From: Bacteroidota bacterium
GTDB taxonomy: Bacteria; Bacteroidota; Bacteroidia; Cytophagales; Cyclobacteriaceae
Length of the DNA stretch: 43,256 nt
Assembly: GCA_024280115.1 (NCBI GenBank)
Contig: JAJRQT010000176.1
Coordinates: forward strand, 1-43,256
Direction: 5' to 3'
Under the pieces are notes generated by a model, which saw only the letters and a list, made by a program, of their open reading frames with translations, searched no databases and had not been told where the DNA came from. The number at the start of each line of letters is the position of its first letter. Position 1 is the stretch's first letter. Positions 26,079 through 33,345 of the stretch are shown here, piece by piece. The position numbers were made by a program, and so were the translations under genes.

Positions 26079-26669
26079 ATGAAAAAAATCCTTTTAATAT
26101 CCATTTGTTTATTGGCATTTGCATGCACCGGTAAGCAAGATAATGCATCAGGTGAGCACGCAGATGATCATTCTAATCATACTCAAGAGAATGAGGTTGC
26201 AACTCCTGGAAAGCAAGTAAAAAGTCCGCATACGGAGGTTATGGCAATGTTAGGAGGAAATCATATTCACATTGATTACAGCTCTCCACGCGTTCGAGGG
26301 CGACAGATATTTGGCGGATTGGTGGCCTTTGGCGAGGTGTGGTCCACAGGGGCTCATAAGGCCACAGCAATTAGTTTTACCCAGGATATGGTCATCGAAA
26401 ATAAGGAGGTGAAAGCTGGTAAATATGCTCTTTTTACCATTCCCGGTGAAAAGGAATGGGTAGTAATTCTAAATAAAATCTGGGATCAACACCTTGCAGA
26501 TAAGTATGATCCCAAAGAAGATATTTTAAGGCTGAATGTAGCTCCTAAAGTAGAAGAAAGCAGTGTGGAAGAGCTGACATTTAAAGTCATCCCGAAAGAT
26601 GACAATTCTGGAGTTATCAGGTTCCAGTGGGATAAAACATCAATTGAATTTAATATCAGGAATAAGTAG
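26079..26669 (+). CDS. DUF2911 lipoprotein
   Basis: 196 residues. Lipobox LLAFAC gives a lipid-anchored Cys at about 16. A short His-rich head (EHADDHSNHTQEN) may bind metal. The rest is a DUF2911 domain: YSSPRVRGRQIFGGLVAFGE, VWSTGAHKATAISFTQDM, GKYALFTIPGEKEWVVILN and IRFQWDKTSIEFNI match the family pattern (beta-sandwich-like, function unknown). It has its own 173-base upstream gap after a probable terminator, so it is probably a separate transcript. It faces the periplasm or the outer surface. Confidence 0.85.
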   Translation: MKKILLISICLLAFACTGKQDNASGEHADDHSNHTQENEVATPGKQVKSPHTEVMAMLGGNHIHIDYSSPRVRGRQIFGGLVAFGEVWSTGAHKATAISFTQDMVIENKEVKAGKYALFTIPGEKEWVVILNKIWDQHLADKYDPKEDILRLNVAPKVEESSVEELTFKVIPKDDNSGVIRFQWDKTSIEFNIRNK

Positions 26670-27216
26670 GGTACTGCTATTTTAATGGAAATAATGGTTT
26701 CCCTGATGACAAAAGTACCGAATCAGAGATTATATTGTGAATTTGGAAAGAACGGGAAATGATTAAAAACCTCAGGGTTCCTATTTTTCAGAATTTTCAA
26801 CTCTTTAATATCTCGGTCTCCTAACACCCAGCAACAGTCTTTTCCAAATGCAGGGGATAATTGTTAAGATTAAAAAAAATATCATTCCGAAAGCTTCAAA
26901 TAGCCCCTGTCTATAAACTCGATATCTGGCTCAGAAAATTCGCTATCAAGCCTCGTCTTCCTTAGTACGAATTACGGTGGACAAGGGCTTCTGCAGCTCG
27001 AAAAATGTGCGTCCTGATAAGATCATCGGGATGACCATTTTGAGAACAAACCTGCCGGAAGGCCTAGCGCAGAGATGGGACGTTATGGACAGTCTCTGGT
27101 TAAACTCTCATATGTCTTTTAACTGACAGTGTTGTAGCTATTTAATGTCGTATCGCTGACGAGGAAGCAGCGTATAAGGAAATAAGTTTAAGCATGTTAA
27201 ATTTAATTTTAAAAAA
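26670..27216. other. 547-base gap with composition unlike its surroundings
   Basis: The first part is ordinary AT-rich spacer. From about 26900 to 27180 the DNA is clearly richer in G and C (for example GCCGGAAGGCCTAGCGCAGA near 27055). On the minus strand short frames read protein-like text (GRTFFELQKPLSTVIRTKED) but are broken by stops. It could be the relic of a mobile element or gene. I do not recognise it. Confidence 0.35.
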
Positions 27217-28647
27217 ATGACTTATTCCAAAAAACAATCCCTTACCTATGTTTTAATAATTATGCTATTCGCTTTTCTAATGGCTTGCTCAGAGGATGAT
27301 CCTAATCCACCTGTTCCGCTTATTCAGACCGTAACTGCGACAAGCTCTGCTGATTATTCAGATCAGTTGTTCTTTACTGGCAGCAAAAATTCGGAAAGTG
27401 GTAAAATTTATGAAGTATTGCCAGGGCCGGCAGCAATCAATCCTGCGATGTCTCCTACGCCATTTTCCAATGGCATTAAAATGACAGACGGTATGTATGA
27501 AATAAAAGTAGAAGATAATGTAGATGCCGATTCACCAAACTCGACCGATGCTGTATCTTCCGTTAAAATTGAGTTCACAGCAAATAATGGTAAAAAATTC
27601 AAGATTGATGGAATAAACATAATTCATAAACCGGATGGAATGGGCGATCATACCTTTTACGGTGGTGTTGGACTAAATAAAATGATGCATGGAAATACTG
27701 GAATTGGGGTAGGATTAATGCCCAAAATGCTCGCATATATCACGCTTTGGGGGATGACTGATTTGAAGGATGCCGAAACCGGTGAAGTTGTTGCTTCGAA
27801 CAGGATCGTTCACATTATGGTTGCCTCCAAGGTCAGAAATGAGAAAATGGAATTGATGACAGAGGTAGAAACCGATAAATCAGATCATGATACCTGGATG
27901 GCAGAAACACACGTAATTTTAATACCACAAGATAAGGATGGCAATCCTTCACCAGTCCCTGGTACTGATCACGGATTTATACATATGATGTGGGAAAATG
28001 TTGAATTAACAGACGCAAATAGGGAATGGAAGCAGGTGTATGAAATACTTCCTGGCCCTGCCGCTGTAAACGCCGCAATGTCTCCAACTCCATTTTCCAA
28101 TAAAGTTGCTTTCGGATCCGGATCATATTCCTTTAGCGCCATGGATAAAACTCCTGAAGATTCAGAAACATCAGAAGATATTGTTGAGAATGTAGATATA
28201 AAATATCAAAGACCAAACGGTGAAATGTTCATGATTGATGAAATTAAAATTATTCATAAAGCAGATGGAACCGGGGACCACTCGTTTTTTGGAGGTGTTG
28301 GCCTCAATAAAGAAATGCACGGGAATACAGGTATTGGCAATGGATTAATGCCCAAAATGTTGTCTTATATAACTTTTTGGGGAATGACAGATTTAAAGGA
28401 CGGTGATGGCAATGTGATCGCTGCAAACAGATTAATCCATGTTATGGTGTCTTCGCGAGCAAGGACCTCTGACCTGAAATTATTAACCGATGTGGAAAAT
28501 GATGTCACTGATCGTTCTGCTGACCAATATGAAACACATATAATTCTACCACCATTAGATACTGAAGGTAATAAATCTATGGTGCCGGGTACAGGGCATG
28601 GATTTCTGCATCTCATGTTTGAAAATGTGGCGCTAACTAGTAAATAA
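27217..28647 (+). CDS. Lipoprotein with two ~205-residue tandem repeats, unknown family
   Basis: 476 residues. Lipobox LMAC puts a lipidated Cys at about 24, followed by an acidic linker (SEDDPNPP). The chain is two homologous units, about 64-270 and 273-476. Each starts YEVLPGPAAINPAMSPTPFS (unit 2: YEILPGPAAVNAAMSPTPFS), has a glycine/His/Met-rich centre (DHTFYGGVGLNKMMHGNTGI; unit 2 DHSFFGGVGLNKEMHGNTGI), then GLMPKML-YIT-WGMTDLKD, and ends VPGTDHGFIHMMWENVELT / VPGTGHGFLHLMFENVALT. Conserved His and Met make metal binding plausible. I do not recognise the family and assign no function. It lies between the two copies of the duplicated copper block. Confidence 0.85.
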   Translation: MTYSKKQSLTYVLIIMLFAFLMACSEDDPNPPVPLIQTVTATSSADYSDQLFFTGSKNSESGKIYEVLPGPAAINPAMSPTPFSNGIKMTDGMYEIKVEDNVDADSPNSTDAVSSVKIEFTANNGKKFKIDGINIIHKPDGMGDHTFYGGVGLNKMMHGNTGIGVGLMPKMLAYITLWGMTDLKDAETGEVVASNRIVHIMVASKVRNEKMELMTEVETDKSDHDTWMAETHVILIPQDKDGNPSPVPGTDHGFIHMMWENVELTDANREWKQVYEILPGPAAVNAAMSPTPFSNKVAFGSGSYSFSAMDKTPEDSETSEDIVENVDIKYQRPNGEMFMIDEIKIIHKADGTGDHSFFGGVGLNKEMHGNTGIGNGLMPKMLSYITFWGMTDLKDGDGNVIAANRLIHVMVSSRARTSDLKLLTDVENDVTDRSADQYETHIILPPLDTEGNKSMVPGTGHGFLHLMFENVALTSK

Positions 28648-28706
28648 TTAGAATTGTTAATAAAGGAGGAATTATTGTTATGTGATTGGTATTGAAGCGC
28701 TTGCTT

Positions 28707-28752
28707 ATATTTCAAAACGCTGTGCGACTCGTTGCCAGATGTTTTGAAACAT
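28707..28752. repeat. Inverted repeat downstream of the duplicated lipoprotein gene
   Basis: Arms ATATTTCAAAAC (28707-28718) and GTTTTGAAACAT (28741-28752) pair at 11 of 12 positions across a 22-base spacer. There is no following T-run. It may be a weak transcript end or an operator. Confidence 0.4.
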
Positions 28753-28838
28753 GTTTATTTGCTCTTCAATATCATCACATTGTTTTTCTTTGTTTTAATA
28801 CTAAAACCGCTGCATAAAATCTTATAAAACTATAGTGA

Positions 28839-28852
28839 AATTTTGTAACAAA
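28839..28852 (+). promoter_or_regulatory. Candidate shared regulatory motif upstream of 28918
   Basis: AATTTTGTAACAAA, 65 bases before the start at 28918. It matches the copA motif at 13 of 14 positions, and both are followed after 4-5 bases by CTGTC and about 14-15 bases later by TTTG. Confidence 0.4.
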
Positions 28853-28917
28853 ACAACCTGTCTTTCTATTTAAATTTGTTATGAGCATTTTACTTTTATC
28901 ATTATAATTTTAATAAG

Positions 28918-29241
28918 ATGAACGAAGATTATACAAAGGTTTTAACATTTGAAGCATCTGTTAAAATGGATTATTCTCAAAAAGATTTAATTGATAATAA
29001 AATTAGTTCAACATCTGGGATGGAATTGCTAAGGTGGACACCTGATTATTTTAAAATTAAATATTACCCGCACTTGTACGATGAATCAGAACTTATAAGT
29101 GAATTCAATAAAATGGGTATTAAATCCAGAAAACACAGTAAGGGAAGCTGGTTGAACAATTTTTTAAATACGATAGCCAAAGAAAATAAGAAGTCTTTTG
29201 GCGATCACAGGTTAGATTGTTGTGATTTGGGTAAAGATTAA
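28918..29241 (+). CDS. Small cytosolic protein, HMA-like fold without CxxC, with Cys-Cys tail
   Basis: 107 residues, no signal peptide. Residues about 6-72 follow the beta-alpha-beta-beta-alpha-beta rhythm of an HMA domain (LTFEASVKMDYSQKDLIDNK, ELLRWTPDYFKIKYYP, LISEFNKMGIKSRK), but the metal loop CxxC is replaced by KMDYSQ. The C-terminal part (WLNNFLNTIAKENKKSFGDH) ends in RLDCCDLGKD, a Cys pair that may now bind the metal. It precedes HYC_CC_PP copy 2 just as the small HMA protein at 16652 precedes copy 1, so it is probably a diverged positional counterpart. The fold assignment is from sequence rhythm only. Confidence 0.7.
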   Translation: MNEDYTKVLTFEASVKMDYSQKDLIDNKISSTSGMELLRWTPDYFKIKYYPHLYDESELISEFNKMGIKSRKHSKGSWLNNFLNTIAKENKKSFGDHRLDCCDLGKD

Positions 29242-29412
29242 ATACGGATAAAGCTTTTTTGGGACTTTTGTTCTCCCACTATTCTTGGCTTTAGAACAAC
29301 TATAGTCATGTATTTTTTTACTTTCATTTAATAAGGTATTATGATTACCTCAAGAGGAATGTTATTAAATAATTGCTGAGGAGAATGCACCGGAGAGGGA
29401 AAGGATAGTGAT

Positions 29413-29426
29413 AATTTCATAACATA
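29413..29426 (+). promoter_or_regulatory. Candidate shared regulatory motif upstream of HYC_CC_PP copy 2
   Basis: AATTTCATAACATA, identical to the copy at 16919-16932 and 72 bases before the start at 29499. Confidence 0.4.
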
Positions 29427-29498
29427 ATATTGAGATTTTGTAAATCGGAACTCACCTATTATCGTATCTTTATATAGAACTTAAAATTCAATTACTGA

Positions 29499-29885
29499 AT
29501 GAAATCGGTATTTCAGTTATCGGCGTTAATATTACTAATTGGAATGGTCACAGTAGTGCCCATAAGCAAACATTATTGTAGCGGAATGATTGTTCATGAA
29601 ACTATGTTTCAAAATGGTGGGCTTTCATATTGCGGACACCAGACCATGCTTAAGGATTGCTGCTATACTGACACGCAATTTTATATTGAGGATTATTCAG
29701 TAAATATTACTTTTTCAAGCTTTGAAGCAGGAGAATTGTATGTCTCCCGGATTGAAGACTTTATTCCTGATTATAATTTAAAATACGACCAATATAATCT
29801 AACAAACAAGTATAGAACCACATCTGATATACAACCCAAAAATGAGGTAGGATTGTACAAGTATGTCCAGTCCTTTCTTATTTAA
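29499..29885 (+). CDS. HYC_CC_PP family protein, copy 2
   Basis: 128 residues, ATG start. Same layout as the copy at 17003: hydrophobic N-terminus (LSALILLIGMVTVVPI), HYC in SKHYCSGMIVHETMFQNG, a CC pair in LKDCCYTDTQFYIED, and PP-position motif changed to IQPKNEVGLYKYVQSFLI, so one of the two prolines is lost. The single CC pair and fewer acidic residues show it has diverged from copy 1. Probably periplasmic and copper-related like its paralogue. It is followed by the same inverted repeat and then by the cusA-cusB deletion scar, so it no longer leads an efflux operon. Confidence 0.85.
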   Translation: MKSVFQLSALILLIGMVTVVPISKHYCSGMIVHETMFQNGGLSYCGHQTMLKDCCYTDTQFYIEDYSVNITFSSFEAGELYVSRIEDFIPDYNLKYDQYNLTNKYRTTSDIQPKNEVGLYKYVQSFLI

Positions 29886-29900
29886 TCTTTTTATTAATGC

Positions 29901-29924
29901 CTTATTTAAATCCCTTTAAATAAG
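29901..29924. repeat. Inverted repeat after HYC_CC_PP, copy 2
   Basis: Arms CTTATTTAAA and TTTAAATAAG with loop TCCC. Both arms are identical to 17412-17436, although the flanks and loop have diverged and the downstream cusA is gone. Confidence 0.7.
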
Positions 29925-29983
29925 TTCAGCAAGTTACTTCTCATATCACCATTTTCTAATCTTACGATTAAATAATAATTCTA

Positions 29984-30187
29984 ATGCTAATTATATTAAT
30001 TAGATATTTCTTAGAGAATATGTGTTGTCGGAAATTAATAATGCATTTAACGGAGAAAGCCCCCTTTACATCTGGTGAGACGGATGAATCTATTCAGTTA
30101 CGTCTCACTTCCCGAAGGATAAAACCCTTTTACGAAGTACTCGATTTAAAATTTAATCGATTTCAATATGAATATACTGGAATATAG
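29984..30187 (+). pseudogene. Deletion scar joining cusA start to cusB end
   Basis: The 67-codon frame starts MLIILIRYFLEN, matching the first 12 residues of CusA (MLNKLIRYFLEN). From about 30030 the DNA instead follows the end of cusB: GGAAATTAATAATGC, AACGGAGAAAGCC and GGTGAGAC line up with GGAAATAAAAAACCC, TACGGAGAAGCC and GGTGAGAC near 24433-24475, and TSGETDESI recalls the CusB end TCGETKEII. The alignment continues past the cusB stop (CGTCTCA, CGATTT, CAATATGAAT). It is therefore what remains of a second cusA-cusC-cusB set after a deletion of about 6.9 kb. The frame itself is unlikely to be functional. Confidence 0.75.
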
Positions 30188-30401
30188 TAAACTGATATTG
30201 AGCAGGGTAAGTTTTTGCCCTGAATTGTTCAAAAGAGAATTGCATAAATCTATTGATACACTAGAAAACGAAGATATTGATGGTCTGAAAATCTGGTGTA
30301 TAAGAGAATATGGTAAGGATTACGCTGAAATACTGGTCGATTCTTTTCAGCTTATACCAAACCAATATGACACGAATAGTAAAAGAAATAATTTAACCTA
30401 A
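30168..30401 (+). CDS. Small hypothetical protein, intact copy
   Basis: 77 residues, no signal or membrane segment, mostly helical: MNILEYSKLILSRVSF, CPELFKRELHKSIDTLENED, GLKIWCIREYGKDYAEI. I recall short Bacteroidota proteins with a similar ILxKVSFDxxLFxKEL opening but cannot name the family. Its start overlaps the scar frame by 20 bases. A frameshifted relative occupies the equivalent place after cusB (24564-24754), which supports it as a real ancestral gene of the block. Function unknown. Confidence 0.65.
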   Translation: MNILEYSKLILSRVSFCPELFKRELHKSIDTLENEDIDGLKIWCIREYGKDYAEILVDSFQLIPNQYDTNSKRNNLT

Positions 30402-30486
30402 ATCAGAAATGAATTCTTATGGAGTGCATTGTGAAAATTAGGCGAACCTATTTCTGTGTTTATTTAATACTTAAAATAAGAAGCAG

Positions 30487-31290
30487 ATGAAAGCTTTATT
30501 TAATAAATATACGTTGATGGCAATATTCCTTTCGATAGGGATTGTAGGTTGTTCTGTAGTTAAACCAGGACAACAGGCCATGAGATGGAAACCTTACGGT
30601 AAAGGATTGATAACCGAGAAAGTCTATAAAGATGGCGTTGTGTGGAACTGGCCATGGAATGGTATGGTAAAATATAACGTGCAATGGCAAACTTATAGTG
30701 AAAATGTAGCGATTCTGACGGAAGATGAATTGCATATAAATTTAACTGTTTCAGTTACACTCAGGCCAATAGAATCTGAGTTGCCAGAACTCGAATTGGA
30801 GGTAGGGCAAGATTACTACAATAGCGTTGTCAGGCCGGAATTTATAAGCCTAACCAGGAACGTGTTCTCAAATTATGAATACAGTGTAGTTTCTCCGAAA
30901 AGTCCGGAAATAGAAGCAATTATATTCAGAAGACTGGTTGAAAGCGCAAAAGGAAAACATCTTGAATTCGATATTGTAACGGTTGACCATATAATGTATC
31001 CTGAGGTCGTAACCTCAGCCGTTAACCATAAGTTAGCAGTTGAACAAGATATAGAACAGAAAGATTATGAAATAGAAATTGCTGAAAAAGAGGCTGAAAT
31101 ACAAAGGATTAGAGCGAAAGGTCAGCGTGATGCTCAGCAAATCATAGACTCCGGGTTAACAAAAACTTATCTTCAATATAAAGCGCTTGAAGTCCAGAAT
31201 AAATTAACTACCAGTCCCAACACCAAGTTTTATTTTATTCCGATAGGTAAGGATGGTTTGCCAATTATAGTTGATACAAATGAAAAATAG
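30487..31290 (+). CDS. SPFH/Band 7 (prohibitin-like) lipoprotein
   Basis: 267 residues. Lipobox-like IGIVGC suggests lipid attachment at Cys about 22. The body is an SPFH domain: VVKPGQQAMRWKPYGKGLIT, YNVQWQTYSENVAILTEDEL, INLTVSVTLRPIE, YYNSVVRPEFISLTRNVFSN and FRRLVESAKGKHLEFDIV, ending in a helical, charged coiled coil (EQKDYEIEIAEKEAEIQRIR, AKGQRDAQQI) as in prohibitins. SPFH proteins form ring-shaped membrane scaffolds that often control proteases or organise membrane domains. Unlike bacterial flotillins it seems to be lipid-anchored rather than membrane-spanning. It has no counterpart in the first copper block; its role there is unknown. Confidence 0.85.
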   Translation: MKALFNKYTLMAIFLSIGIVGCSVVKPGQQAMRWKPYGKGLITEKVYKDGVVWNWPWNGMVKYNVQWQTYSENVAILTEDELHINLTVSVTLRPIESELPELELEVGQDYYNSVVRPEFISLTRNVFSNYEYSVVSPKSPEIEAIIFRRLVESAKGKHLEFDIVTVDHIMYPEVVTSAVNHKLAVEQDIEQKDYEIEIAEKEAEIQRIRAKGQRDAQQIIDSGLTKTYLQYKALEVQNKLTTSPNTKFYFIPIGKDGLPIIVDTNEK

Positions 31291-31348
31291 TAAAATCTTA
31301 TGCCATGAAATATTGGCTTTCGATTGATCATTTAACCCGTTTTAATAA

Positions 31349-31939
31349 ATGTCTTTTCCGACGAAAACCATTATTGCTTTATTCATGATTAAGATCGTAT
31401 TTACATTTTATGTAAAAGCACAATCTGAGATTATTGAAGATGACTTAATTGTGGTAAGTGGAAATGTGAATTGTGTTGATCCCGTCAATGGCAAAATGAC
31501 TTTAGTTTCAATTTATAATATATCCAAAGAATGGGGTACCTACAGTGGATCAAACGGAGAATTTGAAATAAAAATGGGGAAGTACGACACGATAATGTTT
31601 TTTACAGCGGAACATCAGGATTTTAACTACTTCCTTCAGGATAATGACAAATTCGACGATCATTTTGTCACAATATTTATGGAGCCAGATGCTATTTGGC
31701 TTGAGACTGTTAACATTATTGAGATAAGCCTGTTAGAAGAGTTTAAAATGGATGTTTTAAATATGGAAGTTGCAAAAGGTAATATTTCTATTGTTGACGC
31801 TGCAAGAAACAAGTACGCAAAAGAACTTTCGACAGGAAAGCCTCTTCCGGTTCTTATCGGGCCTCTGACATATTTGCAGAGAAAATTCAGTAAGCAATAT
31901 ATGATGAAAATGCAAATGCAAAAATCAGATAGGAGATAA
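31349..31939 (+). CDS. Secreted carboxypeptidase-regulatory-like domain protein
   Basis: 196 residues. Signal peptide (MIKIVFTFYVKAQ), then a CarboxypepD_reg-like beta-sandwich: DDLIVVSGNVNCVDPVNGKM, TLVSIYNISKEWGTYSGSNG, EFEIKMGKYDTIMFFTAEHQ, the pattern also found at the start of Bacteroidota TonB receptors. The C-terminal about 80 residues are helical and basic with Met (LQRKFSKQYMMKMQMQKSDR), resembling the tail of other stand-alone family members. Probably periplasmic or outer-membrane associated. It follows the SPFH gene by 58 bases and may be co-transcribed. Confidence 0.75.
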   Translation: MSFPTKTIIALFMIKIVFTFYVKAQSEIIEDDLIVVSGNVNCVDPVNGKMTLVSIYNISKEWGTYSGSNGEFEIKMGKYDTIMFFTAEHQDFNYFLQDNDKFDDHFVTIFMEPDAIWLETVNIIEISLLEEFKMDVLNMEVAKGNISIVDAARNKYAKELSTGKPLPVLIGPLTYLQRKFSKQYMMKMQMQKSDRR

Positions 31940-31977
31940 AAAGGTTTCAAAGTGATATAAAGGCAATAAAGTGAACT

Positions 31978-32166
31978 ATGATCGCTTTAATCAAAATATC
32001 AGTTGATAAATTAATAGTAATGAGTTTTGTGTTCCTGAGGGGAATACTTCTCACAGATCAGTATGCTTTTGCACAAGCCACTGTACATCGAAATCACAAA
32101 TTAAATGCCTGCTTAGTTCATTGTTTTTTCTTGATACAGGAAAAGGCCAATGAAAAGGTCGAATAA
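31978..32166 (+). CDS. Possible short secreted peptide
   Basis: 62 codons. The N-terminus resembles a signal sequence ending QYAFAQ, which would release a short peptide containing NHKLNACLVHC. It lies 38 bases after the preceding gene in the same direction and 75 before DUF3347 copy 2. There is no recognisable domain, and AT-rich spacer can produce such frames by chance. It may also be a gene relic. Confidence 0.3.
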   Translation: MIALIKISVDKLIVMSFVFLRGILLTDQYAFAQATVHRNHKLNACLVHCFFLIQEKANEKVE

Positions 32167-32241
32167 TTTTTCTTATTGAATACAAGATAAATATGTCATC
32201 TAATTATAAATAATTTAATAAAGGACAAAATTTTAATCAAA

Positions 32242-32826
32242 ATGAAAAAGCAAATTATGTTAACAGGGTTATTAGTGTTTTCAATATTAAGCACGATTGT
32301 GGCCCAACACGATCATTCATCTTCTATGAAGAAAGATATGGATATGGATGAGCATATGGAGAAGGTTAAAAAGTACGATGTTAATTCAGAATTTCAGGTT
32401 CAGTTAAAAGCTGTGCTTGATTCAAATCAAAAATTAGTAGATGCATTTTTAAATGATGATAATGAGCGCATAAAAAGTGCGATTACAGAGCTTTCAGCGC
32501 ACTTGGCAAAAGTTGACATGTCTATATTGGCAAGAGAATCACATTATAAATGGATGGAATATCTAAATGAAATGAAGCCTGAGGTTAAGCAAATAATACT
32601 GGCAAATGATATTGGATATCAAAGAATTCATTTAGCAAAATTGAATGAAACTCTTTACAAGAGTTTGAAGTCTTTTGGTACTGGTGGCAACGAGATTTAC
32701 TACAATTATTGTCCAAAAGCAAATATGGTTGGCGCAAATTGGCTCACCACTTCAAATGAAATTCAAAATCCATATATGGGTCAGAAAATGCCGAATTGTG
32801 GATCCAATAAAGAAGTTTTAAACTAG
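32242..32826 (+). CDS. Stand-alone DUF3347 protein, copy 2
   Basis: 194 residues, close paralogue of the protein at 24786. Both genes begin with the same codons (MKKQIML) and share upstream DNA (TTAATCAAAATG). Signal peptide ends TIVAQ; the head is His/Met-rich (HDHSSSMKKDMDMDEHMEK). In the C-terminal signature CPMANGDGANWL of copy 1 becomes CPKANMVGANWL, and QAMPTCG becomes QKMPNCG, so a Met in the probable metal site is replaced by Lys. It may therefore have a different affinity or metal. Both Cys residues remain. Periplasmic. Confidence 0.85.
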   Translation: MKKQIMLTGLLVFSILSTIVAQHDHSSSMKKDMDMDEHMEKVKKYDVNSEFQVQLKAVLDSNQKLVDAFLNDDNERIKSAITELSAHLAKVDMSILARESHYKWMEYLNEMKPEVKQIILANDIGYQRIHLAKLNETLYKSLKSFGTGGNEIYYNYCPKANMVGANWLTTSNEIQNPYMGQKMPNCGSNKEVLN

Positions 32827-32838
32827 TTAAAAAATAAA

Positions 32839-32912
32839 CCCTGGAGGAAGAGATGTCTGTCAGTTTGTAGTTCGGTTGGCGTGAAATAGCAGATGAACAT
32901 TATCCTCCAGGT
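32839..32912 (+). ncRNA. Paired-arm element between DUF3347 and TRASH-like genes, copy 2
   Basis: Perfect arms CCTGGAGGA (32840-32848) and TCCTCCAGG (32903-32911) enclose about 54 bases with apical GGTTGGCGTGAA. It is the positional counterpart of 25380-25447, whose arms differ in sequence but also pair. Confidence 0.45.
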
Positions 32913-32929
32913 ACTAAAATATAATAGAT

Positions 32930-33322
32930 ATGAAAAAGCCATTTTTTTTAATAGCAATAGCAGCAGGAATTATTTTAGGAGGGTATATTTTGGCTGTAAA
33001 TTTAATTATAGATAAATCTGATGTTTCGGATGTCTCGAATGTAAAACTTCAAACCGAATTGGTTTGTATGGTTAATGATGCATTTATGGGGATCAAGCAA
33101 TTCCCTGTGCCGGTGGGTGATAAAATGTACTTTGGCTGTTGTGAACAATGCGTTGATAAAATAAAGAACAATCGTCAATTCCGATACGCTAAGGATCCTT
33201 TGACGGGAGAAGAGGTTGACAAAGCTTTAGCGTTTATTGTTGTCAAATCTGAGAAAGATCGCAGTGTACATTATTTTAAATCAAAAGATAACTGCGATAA
33301 ATTTCTTAGTACGTCTAAATAA
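32930..33322 (+). CDS. Membrane-anchored TRASH-like Cys protein, copy 2
   Basis: 130 residues. Membrane anchor LIAIAAGIILGGYILAV, short Ser/Asp/Val spacer (SDVSDVSNVK), then TELVCMVNDAFMGIKQFPVP, MYFGCCEQCVDKIKNN and RYAKDPLTGEEVDKALAFIV, nearly identical to copy 1 (25465) over about 80 residues while the spacer is much shorter. This pattern of a conserved core with a drifting linker says the Cys domain is the working part, probably metal binding in the periplasm. An extra Cys appears near the end (KDNCDKF). It lies 103 bases after DUF3347 copy 2. Confidence 0.8.
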   Translation: MKKPFFLIAIAAGIILGGYILAVNLIIDKSDVSDVSNVKLQTELVCMVNDAFMGIKQFPVPVGDKMYFGCCEQCVDKIKNNRQFRYAKDPLTGEEVDKALAFIVVKSEKDRSVHYFKSKDNCDKFLSTSK

Positions 33323-33345
33323 TAATCTTCTAATTGCTAATCAAT

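Noticed and set aside
28707..28752. Inverted repeat as an insertion-sequence end or integration site
   Set aside because: No transposase, no matching second end and no target duplication; kept only as an inverted repeat.
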